Source of the DNA: Desulfocorpusculum sp964414345
GTDB taxonomy: Bacteria; Desulfobacterota; Desulfocorpusculales; Desulfocorpusculum
Reading direction: 5' to 3'
NCBI GenBank assembly: GCA_964414345.1
Contig: CAYPWF010000003.1
Span: 1 to 64,000 of the forward strand
Length of the DNA: 64,000 nt
Shown: piece after piece, positions 33,703 through 42,718 of the stretch
How the letters are laid out: each line of letters starts with the position of its first letter
How positions within the stretch are numbered: position 1 is the first letter of the stretch
Notes under the pieces: model-generated
The model's database searches: none
Told to the model about the DNA's origin: nothing
Seen by the model: only the letters and a program-made list of their open reading frames with translations
Program-made: the position numbers and the translations under genes

Positions 33703-33899
33703 GGCCTCCTCGCCCTGGGGCCTTTCATCTGGTTGCGGCCTCATCCGGGTGAATCAGGATCCTAGGGTCCATTTTACCCCAAGAGCGTTGAATTCCAAGC
33801 TAGGCCCCCCCGGCAGCTCCCTTGACAAGCAGGAGGGGCTGAGTTTAGCCTCGGGAAATTAAAGCTTATTGTCCTAAAAAGTTCTCAAGGGGTGGGCAG

Positions 33900-34769
33900 A
33901 TGGCAGCTGGGAAGAAACTCGGGCGATTTGAGTTGCAGAGGATGAAGGATGAGGGCAAGAAAGCGGTATGGATCACCGCCTACGATTACTGGACAGCCTA
34001 TTTCGGGGAGCAGGCTGGTATGGACATGCTCTTGGTGGGCGACTCCATGGGCATGTGCGTGTACGGGTATGAGGGCACTGTCCCGGTCACAATGGAGCAG
34101 TGCATATGCCATTCGGAGGCTGTCAGAAGGGGGGCCCCCAACACCTTTGTCATAGGGGACATGCCCTTTCTGTCCTACCAGGTAAGCCTGGAAGGGGCCG
34201 TGAGAAACGCCGGCCGCTTCTTCAAGGAGGCCAGGGTCGACGCCATCAAACTGGAGGGAGGCAAGAGGGTATGCCCCCAGATACGGGCCATAGCCCACGG
34301 CGGGATGCTTGTCATGGGTCACATAGGGCTTACTCCCCAAAGCTCCGGCCAGCTGGGGGGCTTCAAGGCCCAGGGCCGAACAGCCGACTCCGCAATGGAG
34401 CTGATAGAGGATGCCCTGGCCGTGCAGGAGGCTGGGGCCTTCTCCATCTTGGTGGAGGCAGTCCCACCGGAGGTGACCCGGATCATGAGAGAGACCCTCA
34501 GAATCCCTGTTTACGGAATAGGAGCAGGGGTTCACACCGACGGGGAGGTCATGATCTGCAGCGACATCCTGGGAATCTTCCAGGCCTTCACCCCAAAGTT
34601 CGTCAAGAAATATGCGAACCTGGGGGAAGAGATCCTGAAAGCCTTTAGAGCCTACGCCGAGGATGTAAGGCAAAGAAGATTCCCGGCCCCTGAGCACACA
34701 TACTCCATGGTGGAGGGGGAGCTTCCCAAGCTGCAAGAGGCATTGCGCAATAAGGGGATGCAAGCTTAA
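33900..34769 (+). CDS. Divergent PanB-like (ketopantoate hydroxymethyltransferase family) enzyme in a catabolic cluster
   Basis: 289 aa, clearly PanB family: LLVGDSMGMCVYGYEGTVPV, IGDMPFLSYQ, KLEGGKR, GHIGLTPQSSGQLGGF. The end of the active site differs from the canonical copy at 42719: ECVP is EAVP, CDGQ is TDGE and HDMLG is SDILG. With a canonical panB next to panE elsewhere in the window, this copy is probably not needed for pantothenate. It is followed by TRAP transporter, LarA-like, DUF1537 and PdxA-like genes. It could catalyse an aldol or retro-aldol step on a hydroxy-acid intermediate, which is inference. Confidence 0.85.
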   Translation: MAAGKKLGRFELQRMKDEGKKAVWITAYDYWTAYFGEQAGMDMLLVGDSMGMCVYGYEGTVPVTMEQCICHSEAVRRGAPNTFVIGDMPFLSYQVSLEGAVRNAGRFFKEARVDAIKLEGGKRVCPQIRAIAHGGMLVMGHIGLTPQSSGQLGGFKAQGRTADSAMELIEDALAVQEAGAFSILVEAVPPEVTRIMRETLRIPVYGIGAGVHTDGEVMICSDILGIFQAFTPKFVKKYANLGEEILKAFRAYAEDVRQRRFPAPEHTYSMVEGELPKLQEALRNKGMQA

Positions 34770-34779
34770 CAAACCTTTT

Positions 34780-34802
34780 GGGGGCGAAACACTTTAGCCC
34801 CC
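34780..34802 (+). terminator. Hairpin after the PanB-like gene
   Basis: GGGGGC (34780-34785) pairs with GCCCCC (34797-34802) 10 bp after the stop. A second short GCCCC-GTGA-GGGGC hairpin follows near 34818. There is no long T run; it may reduce rather than stop transcription into the TRAP genes. Confidence 0.45.
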
Positions 34803-34963
34803 TGGAGCGCTTCTTTTGAGCCCCGTGAGGGGCGCATGGGATGAGAGATTACCCCATAAGGCTTCAAACAGATCTCTTTTAGGCCATTACCTGGGGAAGA
34901 GCTCACCGGCAATGGCCGCCACAGAAGAGGGAAGCAAAACATCAAAGCAATAGGAGGCGGAAA

Positions 34964-35950
34964 ATGAGGAAGGTTTTCTTGGTTACATTGACGGCCCTGG
35001 TTTTCTTGGCATTGGCACAGGAGGCTCCTGCCCAGTTCAAGGCCAACATGAAACTGGCCTCCTCCGTTGCCCCTGACCACCCGTACAACGTGGGGGGGAA
35101 GAAGTTCGCAGATCTCATCAAGGAAAGAACCAACGGCCGAATTGAGATAAGGATTTACCCGGCCGGGCAGTTGGGGAAAGGCGAACGGGAGATGACAGAA
35201 GGGGTTCAGCAGGGGACCATTGATCTATTGGTAACCTCCACCGGCCCCCAAGGCGGTTTCAGCCCCTCCATCAACATCTTGGACTTTCCTTTCCTGTTCA
35301 GGGACTATGCTCACGTGGACTCGGTATTGGACGGGCCCATAGGCCGCAAGCTTCTGGACGACTTCGAAAAAGCCAACCTAAAAGGGCTTGCCTTCTGGGA
35401 AAACGGATTCCGCCATCTCACCAACAGCAAGGTTCCAGTGAAAAAGGTTGAGGATGCCAAGGGGCTCAAGATCCGCACCATGGAGAACAAGGTGCACCTG
35501 GCAGCCTGGAAGGCGGCTGGGTTGAATCCCACTCCTATGGCCTTCGGGGAGGTCTTTACAGCTCTCCAGCAGAAGGTCATCGACGGGCAGGAAAACCCGG
35601 TGGCGGTCATTTACAGCTCCAAGTTCTGGGATGCGGGGCAAAAGTACTTCTCCTTTACTGCCCATGTTTACTCACCGGCTATCTTGATGATGAGCAAGAA
35701 GGTCTTCGACTCCATGCCCAAGGAAGACCAGGAATTGTTCCTGAAAACAGCCTTGGAGGTGGGGAAGTTCCAGCGAAAACTCAACCGGGACGACGAGGAG
35801 AGAAAGATAAAGGAGATGGAGGCAAAAGGGGTGCAGGTAATCATGGACGTGGACAGGGAGAGCTTTAAAAAAGCCATGTCTCCGACCTATGAAGAGTTCT
35901 CAAGCCAGTTCCCCAAGGCAGAGATCGAAGCCATAATGAACGCCAAGTAG
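34964..35950 (+). CDS. dctP: TRAP transporter solute-binding protein
   Basis: 328 aa with a signal peptide ending APA-Q (about residue 23). Family signatures include the DctP opening LASSVAPDHPYNVGGKKFAD, IEIRIYPAGQLGKGEREM, LKGLAFWENGFRHLTNSK and KIRTMENKVHLAAWKAAGLNP; the Arg in KIRTMEN binds the carboxylate of the solute. It delivers a C4-type or similar acid to the DctQM membrane complex. An 8-10 bp hairpin after the gene should keep this protein in excess over the permease, as is usual. Confidence 0.93.
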   Translation: MRKVFLVTLTALVFLALAQEAPAQFKANMKLASSVAPDHPYNVGGKKFADLIKERTNGRIEIRIYPAGQLGKGEREMTEGVQQGTIDLLVTSTGPQGGFSPSINILDFPFLFRDYAHVDSVLDGPIGRKLLDDFEKANLKGLAFWENGFRHLTNSKVPVKKVEDAKGLKIRTMENKVHLAAWKAAGLNPTPMAFGEVFTALQQKVIDGQENPVAVIYSSKFWDAGQKYFSFTAHVYSPAILMMSKKVFDSMPKEDQELFLKTALEVGKFQRKLNRDDEERKIKEMEAKGVQVIMDVDRESFKKAMSPTYEEFSSQFPKAEIEAIMNAK

Positions 35951-35961
35951 GGGAAGCGGGG

Positions 35962-36000
35962 AGGGGACGCCTGCTTGAACGGCAAAGGGCGTCCCCTTCT
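35962..36000 (+). terminator. Attenuator between dctP and dctQ
   Basis: A 10-bp stem AGGGGACGCC/GGCGTCCCCT (35962-35971 with 35988-35997) is followed by TCTT. Located 12 bp after dctP, it would let the binding protein be made in excess of the permease. Confidence 0.7.
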
Positions 36001-36124
36001 TAGAGGGCACAGGGGTCGACCTCCCGCAAATCGTCTCTCTTGATTTGAATTAGATGGCCACAGCGTTACCTGGCCGCTCTCCTTGAAAGACTCCTGGCAG
36101 AATTCCCAAAACCGGAGCGGGGCA

Positions 36125-36616
36125 ATGCAAGCGCTTAGAAAGTTAAACCAGTTCACAGTCAAAGTGGGCTCATGGGGAACCATTTTCTTTATGGCTGTCA
36201 TAGCAGTGGTTATCCCTTACGAGGTCTTGGGCAGATATGTTTTCGGGAAAATGACCATCTGGTCCGGGGAAATTTCAACCTACTCCTTGGCATGGGCTTC
36301 CATGCTGGGTGGAGCTGTGGGCCTCAGGAAAGGCTATCAGGTGGCCGTGACCGCCTTGGTGGAGTCAGTTCCGCAAAGCGCAGCCAACTGGTTGAGAGGA
36401 ACTGCATATGTTTTCTCGCTTTTCTTTTTCGGGGTCATGTTCGCATGGGGGCTTTACCAAACCCTGTACAATTACAGGCAGACCTCCCCGGCCATAGGCC
36501 TTGTGATGAGCCTGCCGTACGCCTCCTTGCCAGCCGGGTTTTTCATAATGTTCTTTTTGACCTTGGAGGAATTCCTGGCCTTCCTGGGGCTGGGGAAGCA
36601 AGGAGATGAGAAATGA
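36125..36616 (+). CDS. dctQ: TRAP transporter small permease subunit
   Basis: 163 aa with four membrane helices; EVLGRYVFGK, STYSLAWASMLGGAVGLRKGYQVAV and SLPYASLPAGFFIMFFL are typical DctQ segments. It bridges the binding protein and the large DctM permease. ATG 36125 has GGAGCGGGG just upstream and is better than the earlier in-frame TTG. Its stop overlaps the dctM start by ATGA, so the two are coupled. Confidence 0.92.
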   Translation: MQALRKLNQFTVKVGSWGTIFFMAVIAVVIPYEVLGRYVFGKMTIWSGEISTYSLAWASMLGGAVGLRKGYQVAVTALVESVPQSAANWLRGTAYVFSLFFFGVMFAWGLYQTLYNYRQTSPAIGLVMSLPYASLPAGFFIMFFLTLEEFLAFLGLGKQGDEK

Positions 36617-37896
36617 TCCTGGTATTCGCCGTCTCCTTTCTAGCGCTTCTGGCTGTCTCGGCTCCCATCCTGGTGGGGTTGGGAGGCTCCTCGCTGGTCT
36701 ATTCCCTCATAAGCGGAAACATCCCGCTGGCCATGTTGGTGCAGACCACCTTTGGGGGCCTGACCAGTTTTCCGCTTTTGGCCATACCTTTGTTCATGCT
36801 GGCTGGCAACTTGATGAACGCCGGGGGAATCACCCCAGACCTGGTGGGCTTCGCTCGGCTTCTTATGGGGCACATTCGTGGAGGCCTGGGACTGGCCACC
36901 ATCTTAGCCTGCGCTATCTTCTCGGCCATCTCGGGGGCCGCAGTGGCCACGGCTGTGGCCATTGGGGTGGTCATGATACCGGCCATGAAAAGAGCCGGAT
37001 ATGACGAAGACGTAAGCGCTGCTGTAACCAGTGTGGCATCCTGCATGGGGCCCATAATCCCTCCCAGCATCCCCTTCATTATTTACGGTGTTTCGGCCGG
37101 GGTATCCATAGGGGCCTTGTTCCTGGGCGGGGTCTTGCCAGGGATTCTGCTGGGTCTGGGATTGATGTTCTACATGTATCTGGTGGCAACTAAGAAAGAA
37201 TACCCCAGAGACGAAAAAAAACCCCTCAAGGAGATTCTGGTTGCTGGCTGGAAAGCGCTCCCCGCTCTTTTCATGCCCTTGATCATAATGGGGGGCATAC
37301 TCACCGGGGCTTTCACACCCACAGAGGCGGCTGGAGTCGCAGTTGTTTATGCCCTCTTGGTGGGCTTCTTGATTTATAGACGCCTCAGGCTAAGGCATTT
37401 GCCGGATGTGCTCTTGAAATCCGGCCTTGAGTCCGGCATGGTGATGCTCCTGATAGCCATGTCAGAGCCCTTCGCCTGGATAGTGGCGGCAGACCAGATA
37501 CCCCAGCTGCTGTTGGATTGGATGTCAGGGCTTACCACTTCGCCCTATATGATCCTGCTCCTGGTCAATGTTTTTCTGCTTATCTTGGGGATACCCATAG
37601 AAACAGCCCCGGCTTTGGTTATAGTGACTCCGGTATTGGCTCCCATTGCCGCTGCAGTGGGCATAGATCCCGTGCATATGGGCATAGTGATCTGTCTCAA
37701 CCTGGTGCTGGGGCTGGTGACCCCTCCCGTGGGAGCAGTGCTTTTCGCTGTTTGCGGAGTGGCCAATATATCCATGGACTCCCTCTCCAAAGCCATATGG
37801 CCGCCTTTCTTGGTCTCTTTGGTGGTCTTGGGGATAGTCACCTATGTGCCATGGCTAAGTACCTTTTTGCCTAAACTTGTGATGGGCTCACCATGA
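36613..37896 (+). CDS. dctM: TRAP transporter large permease subunit
   Basis: 427 aa with about twelve membrane helices. Typical motifs include LLAIPLFMLAGNLMNAGGIT, SGAAVATAVAIGVVMIPAMK, PPSIPFIIYGV and GVVTPP-like GLVTPPVGAVLF. It is the Na+-coupled translocation subunit for the organic acid carried by DctP. It overlaps dctQ by 4 bp and the following LarA-like gene by 4 bp (ATGA), so the permease and racemase are co-translated, pointing to a common substrate. Confidence 0.95.
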   Translation: MILVFAVSFLALLAVSAPILVGLGGSSLVYSLISGNIPLAMLVQTTFGGLTSFPLLAIPLFMLAGNLMNAGGITPDLVGFARLLMGHIRGGLGLATILACAIFSAISGAAVATAVAIGVVMIPAMKRAGYDEDVSAAVTSVASCMGPIIPPSIPFIIYGVSAGVSIGALFLGGVLPGILLGLGLMFYMYLVATKKEYPRDEKKPLKEILVAGWKALPALFMPLIIMGGILTGAFTPTEAAGVAVVYALLVGFLIYRRLRLRHLPDVLLKSGLESGMVMLLIAMSEPFAWIVAADQIPQLLLDWMSGLTTSPYMILLLVNVFLLILGIPIETAPALVIVTPVLAPIAAAVGIDPVHMGIVICLNLVLGLVTPPVGAVLFAVCGVANISMDSLSKAIWPPFLVSLVVLGIVTYVPWLSTFLPKLVMGSP

Positions 37897-39185
37897 AGGC
37901 CGAGAAGGAATCCAGGATGGCGAGTGTGAAGCTGCCTTTCGCAGGCCGAAGGATTCCTGTACGGATAAGGGATTACAATTTGGCCCAGGTTCTAAGCCCC
38001 AGAGATTGGAAGCCTCTGCCTGATCTGGAAGGAGCCCTTCAAATGGCTTTAGAGTCTCCCTTGGGACAGCCCCCTCTGTGGGATTGGGTAAAACCCTCGG
38101 ACCGGGTATTGATCCTAAGCGACGACAACACCCGCCTCACCCCTGCCCATAGGCTCCTTCCCCCTCTGCTTGGGGCCTTACAGAAAGCCGGGGTGCCAAA
38201 GCATCGCATATCAATACTCATGGCCTTGGGAACCCACAGAGCCATGAGCCAGGAAGAGATGAGGACCAAGGTGGGCCACCGGGTATATGAGGCTTTCAGA
38301 GTCTTCAACCATGACTGGAGGGACCCAGAGCAGTTGGCGGACCTGGGCACATCCAGCCAAGGCACCCCCCTTTGGGTCAACCGGGCCGCCCTGGAAGCGG
38401 ATCTGCTCATCGGGCTGGGAGCCATAGTGCCTCACCACATCCCTGGATTCTCCGGCTCATCCAAGATAGTGCAGCCGGGCATCTGCGGGGCCATCACCAC
38501 GGCCGAGACTCACCTTCTCTCCACAAGGGGAGAGGACAGCCTCCTGGGACTGGAAGACAACCCGGTTCGAAGGGACATGGATGACATGGCCCAGCGTGTG
38601 GGCATGAAAACCATTCTCAATGTGGTTCTCAATTCAAAGGGCCAGGTGGCCGGGGTTTTCTTCGGGGAGATGAGAAGGGCCTTCCAGGCGGGAGTAAAAT
38701 TGGCCACGGAGATCTATGGGGTGCCCTTCTACGAGCAACCCGACGTGGTCATAGCCAACTCATGCCCCTGCGACATAGACTTCTGGCAATCCCACAAGGC
38801 ACTGTACCCGGCTGCCCGCATGGTCAAGCCCGGGGGCACTATCATCGTGCTCACCCCAGCCCCCGAGGGGGTCTCCCCGGTCCACAAAGGCCTGCTTAAT
38901 TTCACGGCCTGGTCCTCCCATCGAATAGAGAGGGCCTACCGTGCCGGGGAAATCAAAAACGGTGTCGCCACAGCCCTGGCTGTGGCCTGGGCCAAGGTGA
39001 GAGAGAAGGCGCCCGTGATTTTGGTCTCCCCCGGGATTCCCAGGGAGGACAAGGAAAGGCTCGGCTTCTCCCACGCCCGGGACATGGATGAGGCTCTCAG
39101 AGAGGCCTTCAGGAGGCAAGGGCCTGAGGCCAGGGTGGCGGTATTGACCCATGCGCCAGATACCCTGCCCATAAAGAGTTTCTGA
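37893..39185 (+). CDS. LarA-family nickel-pincer hydroxy-acid racemase/epimerase
   Basis: 430 aa, LarA (DUF2088) family. SDDNTRLTPAHRLLP matches the cofactor-adjacent D-(T/N)-RP loop, ALGTHRAMS carries the conserved His, and VPHHIPGFSGSSKIVQPGICG corresponds to the His and Lys region that holds the nickel-pincer nucleotide. LarA homologues racemise or epimerise lactate, malate and other alpha-hydroxy acids. The maturation genes larB, larC and larE are not in the window. Four-base overlap with dctM, followed 88 bp later by an acid-sugar kinase: it probably inverts an imported hydroxy acid before phosphorylation. Confidence 0.85.
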   Translation: MKAEKESRMASVKLPFAGRRIPVRIRDYNLAQVLSPRDWKPLPDLEGALQMALESPLGQPPLWDWVKPSDRVLILSDDNTRLTPAHRLLPPLLGALQKAGVPKHRISILMALGTHRAMSQEEMRTKVGHRVYEAFRVFNHDWRDPEQLADLGTSSQGTPLWVNRAALEADLLIGLGAIVPHHIPGFSGSSKIVQPGICGAITTAETHLLSTRGEDSLLGLEDNPVRRDMDDMAQRVGMKTILNVVLNSKGQVAGVFFGEMRRAFQAGVKLATEIYGVPFYEQPDVVIANSCPCDIDFWQSHKALYPAARMVKPGGTIIVLTPAPEGVSPVHKGLLNFTAWSSHRIERAYRAGEIKNGVATALAVAWAKVREKAPVILVSPGIPREDKERLGFSHARDMDEALREAFRRQGPEARVAVLTHAPDTLPIKSF

Positions 39186-39273
39186 GGGGGCTTCCCCGGA
39201 TCTCCTGAGATTAAGGATACAATGTACCTGCTGACCGGGGGTGATCGCTTAAGATGCAAGTGCTCATAGGTAG

Positions 39274-40512
39274 GTGGCGGCCGTGTTGGAGCTGGTAGTC
39301 ATTGCCGATGACCTGACCGGCGCCGCTGACACCTCGGTTCGCTTCTGTCCTTTCTTGGAGAGGGTCTGGCTCTTCCCCATGGGTATACCCGATGGAGTCA
39401 GGAAACCCCTCAAGTCCACCGGCTGGGCAGTGCACACGGACTCGCGCCCCTTGCCCCCCCGAGAAGCATTCCTCAGAACCAGGTGCATGGCCTCCAGGCT
39501 CCTCCCCATGGCCCCTGCCATGATCTACAAGAAGGTTGACTCCTGCATGCGTGGAAACGTGGGCACTGAGGTCCAGGCCCTCCTGGAGGTATTGGGAAGC
39601 CCCTGTGCCTTCATAGCCCCGGCCCATCCCGAAATGGGCAGGACCACCCTGAGGGGTCTTCACCTGCTCCACGGCACACCCGTTTCCCTAACCGAGATGG
39701 GCAGGGACCCTCTATCGCCCGTGAGGTCCTCCAAGCTCCAGGAGCTGGTGGCCGGCCCATGCGGGCTCCCGGCAGCCCATCTGGAGCTCGAGTGGGTGGA
39801 AGGGCCCTTGGAGGCCATGGAGGACCAGATCAGGAAGCTCATGACAAAGGGGGTCCGCCATGTGAGCTTTGACGCTCTGGAGATGAGTCATCTCCAGAGA
39901 ATCGCTCAAGCGGGCATGGAGATGGGAGCCCTGCTCGTGGGTTCGGCGGGGCTGGCCACAGCCTTTGCAAGGGTGCGCTTTGGGGCCAGGGGCGTCTCCA
40001 CCAAACCACTCCCGGTGCTGACCCGGGCCCGCCATCTGGTGGTTGTGGGCTCCAAGTCAGAGAGGGCCAAGGCCCAGCTGCAGGCGCTAGCCAGTGGGGC
40101 CGGGGTGCGCAGGATCCAGGTCCCTTGCCACGAGAGAGGGGAGCGGCGCGGATGGGAGCCTTTTCTCAAGGAAGAGCAGGGATGCTTGCTTTTGACCCCG
40201 GAGGTGGGCCATGGGAGCCACCCGGACCCCAGAGCCATCACTGGGGCCCTGGCCCGGGTTGCCAGAGAAATTGTGATGAGCTGGTCCCCTCACACCCTCT
40301 TCCTCACGGGAGGGGAGACCGCCCAAGCCACACTGGAGACTCTTGGTGTGAGAAGGATCAGACTCATGGGGGAACCTCAGGGGGGCGTTGTGCTGGGGAA
40401 GGCCCACGGGGGCTTGGCGGTGGGTCTGCTCATCTTGACCAAGGCTGGGGCCTTCGGGGATGATGAGGTGATACTCAAGACGCTGGGCAGCTTGAGCAGG
40501 CCTTGCCAGTGA
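39274..40512 (+). CDS. DUF1537 four-carbon acid sugar kinase family (OtnK/DtnK-like)
   Basis: 412 aa. N-terminal substrate domain starts VIADDLTGAADTSVRF, with IYKKVDSCMRGNVGTEVQA, the usual KxDSTLRGN motif; the C-terminal ATP domain has FLTGGETAQATLETLG. Family members phosphorylate D-threonate, L-threonate or D-erythronate at the 4-hydroxyl. The next gene is the PdxA-type dehydrogenase that normally works with this kinase. GTG start at 39274; a GTG nine bases on is also possible. The ligand-domain residues are diverged enough that the actual substrate is open. Confidence 0.87.
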   Translation: MAAVLELVVIADDLTGAADTSVRFCPFLERVWLFPMGIPDGVRKPLKSTGWAVHTDSRPLPPREAFLRTRCMASRLLPMAPAMIYKKVDSCMRGNVGTEVQALLEVLGSPCAFIAPAHPEMGRTTLRGLHLLHGTPVSLTEMGRDPLSPVRSSKLQELVAGPCGLPAAHLELEWVEGPLEAMEDQIRKLMTKGVRHVSFDALEMSHLQRIAQAGMEMGALLVGSAGLATAFARVRFGARGVSTKPLPVLTRARHLVVVGSKSERAKAQLQALASGAGVRRIQVPCHERGERRGWEPFLKEEQGCLLLTPEVGHGSHPDPRAITGALARVAREIVMSWSPHTLFLTGGETAQATLETLGVRRIRLMGEPQGGVVLGKAHGGLAVGLLILTKAGAFGDDEVILKTLGSLSRPCQ

Positions 40513-40540
40513 GGTTATGGACTGGCCAAGGAGAGAGAGG

Positions 40541-41590
40541 ATGAAGAATACAACGGGCCATGAGGCTGATTTTAGACCCATACTCGGTATTTCGGTGGGG
40601 GATCCCGGGGGTATAGGCCCCGAGGTGACGGCCAAGGCCCTGGCCCGTGAGGAGATATACCGGCTTTGCAGGCCACTGGTAGTCTCTGACCTGAGGGTGG
40701 TGGAGGAGGCTCTGAGGATCACTGGGCTGGATCTGGGGATTCACCAGGTTTCAAGCCCGTCAGAGGGGATTTACCAGCATGGGGCCTTGGATGTGCTCCA
40801 CATCCCCAACATGCCGGCCCAGGACATACGATACGGCAAGGTGACCCCCTGGCAAGGAGAGGCCTCATTCCAGTATGTGGCCAAGGTCATAGAGCTGGCC
40901 ATGGCAGGGGAGATCCACGGCACGGTCACCGGACCCATTCACAAGGAGGCCATAAACGCGGCTGGACACCACTTCGCCGGGCACACGGAGATCTACGCTC
41001 AGATGACCTCCACCAGGGACTATGCCATGATGCTGGCGCACGGGAGCTTCCGCGTGGTCCACGTCTCCACCCACGTGAGCCTGAGGGAGGCCTGCGAGAG
41101 GGTGAAAAAGGAGAGGATACTCAGGGTCATCCAGCTTTCCCGGGATGCCCTGGGGAAGCTCGGAATCCAGGCACCCAGAATAGGTGTTGCAGCCCTCAAC
41201 CCCCATGCTGGTGAGGGTGGGCTCTTCGGAAAAGAGGAGCAGGAGCAGATAGGGCCGGCCGTGGAGGAAGCCAAGAGGAAAGGGATCCTGGCCGAAGGCC
41301 CCATACCTGCAGACACTGTTTTCTCCAAGATGCTGGGCGGAATGTATGACCTTGTGGTGGTCATGTATCACGATCAGGGCCACATCCCGGTTAAGCTGGT
41401 GGGTTTTCGATATGATGAGAAGACAGGCACATGGGCAGAGGTATCGGGAGTAAACATCACCTTGGGGCTTCCCATAGTCAGGGCATCTGTGGACCATGGG
41501 ACCGCTTTTGGAAAGGCCGGGAAGGGAACAGCAAACCCTCAGTCCATGGTGGAGGCCATACGCATGGCGGCTCTCCTGGCCAGGCGCTAG
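40541..41590 (+). CDS. PdxA-family 4-phospho-hydroxyacid dehydrogenase (PdxA2-like)
   Basis: 349 aa. GISVGDPGGIGPEV, TGPIHKEAINAAGHHFAGHTE, AALNPHAGEGG and MYHDQGHIPVK carry the His/Asp metal ligands of PdxA. In PdxA2 proteins paired with DUF1537 kinases the reaction is NAD-dependent oxidation and decarboxylation of threonate- or erythronate-4-phosphate to dihydroxyacetone phosphate. The adjacent kinase gene supports that role rather than vitamin B6 synthesis. AAGGAG lies 7-8 bases before ATG 40541; an ATG eight codons earlier is less likely. It closes the plus-strand catabolic run. Confidence 0.88.
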   Translation: MKNTTGHEADFRPILGISVGDPGGIGPEVTAKALAREEIYRLCRPLVVSDLRVVEEALRITGLDLGIHQVSSPSEGIYQHGALDVLHIPNMPAQDIRYGKVTPWQGEASFQYVAKVIELAMAGEIHGTVTGPIHKEAINAAGHHFAGHTEIYAQMTSTRDYAMMLAHGSFRVVHVSTHVSLREACERVKKERILRVIQLSRDALGKLGIQAPRIGVAALNPHAGEGGLFGKEEQEQIGPAVEEAKRKGILAEGPIPADTVFSKMLGGMYDLVVVMYHDQGHIPVKLVGFRYDEKTGTWAEVSGVNITLGLPIVRASVDHGTAFGKAGKGTANPQSMVEAIRMAALLARR

Positions 41591-41710
41591 TCGGTTCCGG
41601 GGCCGGAAACTCCTCGCACTGCCTTGCCTTGCAGACCCTGCAGACCCTCCCGAACCGACCAAATAGACCAGACAGACGAAACATACCAGGCTGCACTGCC
41701 CTTTAGGACC

Positions 41711-42649
41711 TCAGGGCCCGCTCGGGATCTGGGCGTAGTTGCGCTCCAGGGTGCGCACAAGGTCTGTGAGAACCCTGTTGACGGGGGTCTGGATTCCAAG
41801 CTCCTCCGCTTCCCGCACTACGGCCCCGTTGATCATCTCTATCTCTGTCTTTCTACGATTTGATACATCCTGGAGCATGGAGGAGCGATTTCCGGAGGTG
41901 GCCCGGGCCACCTCCATGGTGTGGGACACAGGGTCCTCGTACGGGAGCCTGATGCCCTTGGCCACGGCCACCTGCGTTGCCTCCAAGACGGCCATTTCCA
42001 TGACTTCCATGGTCTCGGGATGATCCAGGAGCTGGCCGTTTCTGAGACCCGTCAGGGCGGTAAGAGCATTTATCCCTACATTTACCAACAGCTTCCCCCA
42101 GATGAGACCCATCACGTTGTCTGAGACCTGGGCCTGGATGCCCGCTTCATTGAAGAGGGCTGCCACCCTCTCCGCCCTAAGCGTAACTGGCCCCTTGAGC
42201 TCGCCCACGGCTGTCAAACCCTGCCCCGCATGAAGAATCTCCCCTGGGCCAACCACCGTGGCCCCCTGGGCCGTGATCCCGGCCAGAATATTCTCAAAAC
42301 CTATGACGCTCCCGATGCGCTCCACGTTCCCAAGCCCGTTTTGGAGGGTCAGGGCAAGGGTGTGTCCCTCAAACAGAGAGACCGCACCCCTGACTGCCTC
42401 CTCGGTGACAGTGGATTTCACGAACACCAACACAAGCTCGGCCCCTCCCACCTCTTTGGCCGAGCCCACGGCCTGCACCCGGCGGATCACCCTGTCACCG
42501 CTGAGGCCAGTAATGCGTAGCCCCCGCTGGCGGATTGCATCCACATGCTCCTTCCAAACATCCACAAGCCAGACCTCGTGGCCTGCCTCTGCCAAGATCC
42601 CGCCGAAGAGGGAACCCATGGCCCCTGCTCCAAGCACCGCAATCCTCAT
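41711..42649 (-). CDS. panE: 2-dehydropantoate 2-reductase
   Basis: 312 aa. VLGAGAMGSLFGGIL is the NADP loop; LTLQNGLGN, WGKLLVNVGINALTAL (catalytic Lys) and RKTEIEMINGAVV (with the conserved Glu) are family motifs. It reduces ketopantoate to pantoate using NADPH. It lies 69 bp downstream of the canonical panB gene on the same strand, so the two form a pantoate operon. The 120 bp after it holds short CAGACC-type repeats without a clear role. Confidence 0.92.
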   Translation of the reverse strand: MRIAVLGAGAMGSLFGGILAEAGHEVWLVDVWKEHVDAIRQRGLRITGLSGDRVIRRVQAVGSAKEVGGAELVLVFVKSTVTEEAVRGAVSLFEGHTLALTLQNGLGNVERIGSVIGFENILAGITAQGATVVGPGEILHAGQGLTAVGELKGPVTLRAERVAALFNEAGIQAQVSDNVMGLIWGKLLVNVGINALTALTGLRNGQLLDHPETMEVMEMAVLEATQVAVAKGIRLPYEDPVSHTMEVARATSGNRSSMLQDVSNRRKTEIEMINGAVVREAEELGIQTPVNRVLTDLVRTLERNYAQIPSGP

Positions 42650-42718
42650 TTTCGACTCCTGTGGCTAAGCAAAAGGCCCAATGCCTCGGCCCTGCCCTCC
42701 AACCCCGCCAACTCTGGC

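Noticed and set aside
41590..41710. Short CAGACC-type direct repeats after the PdxA-like gene as a CRISPR remnant
   Set aside because: Units are only 6-10 bp, irregular and lack spacers.
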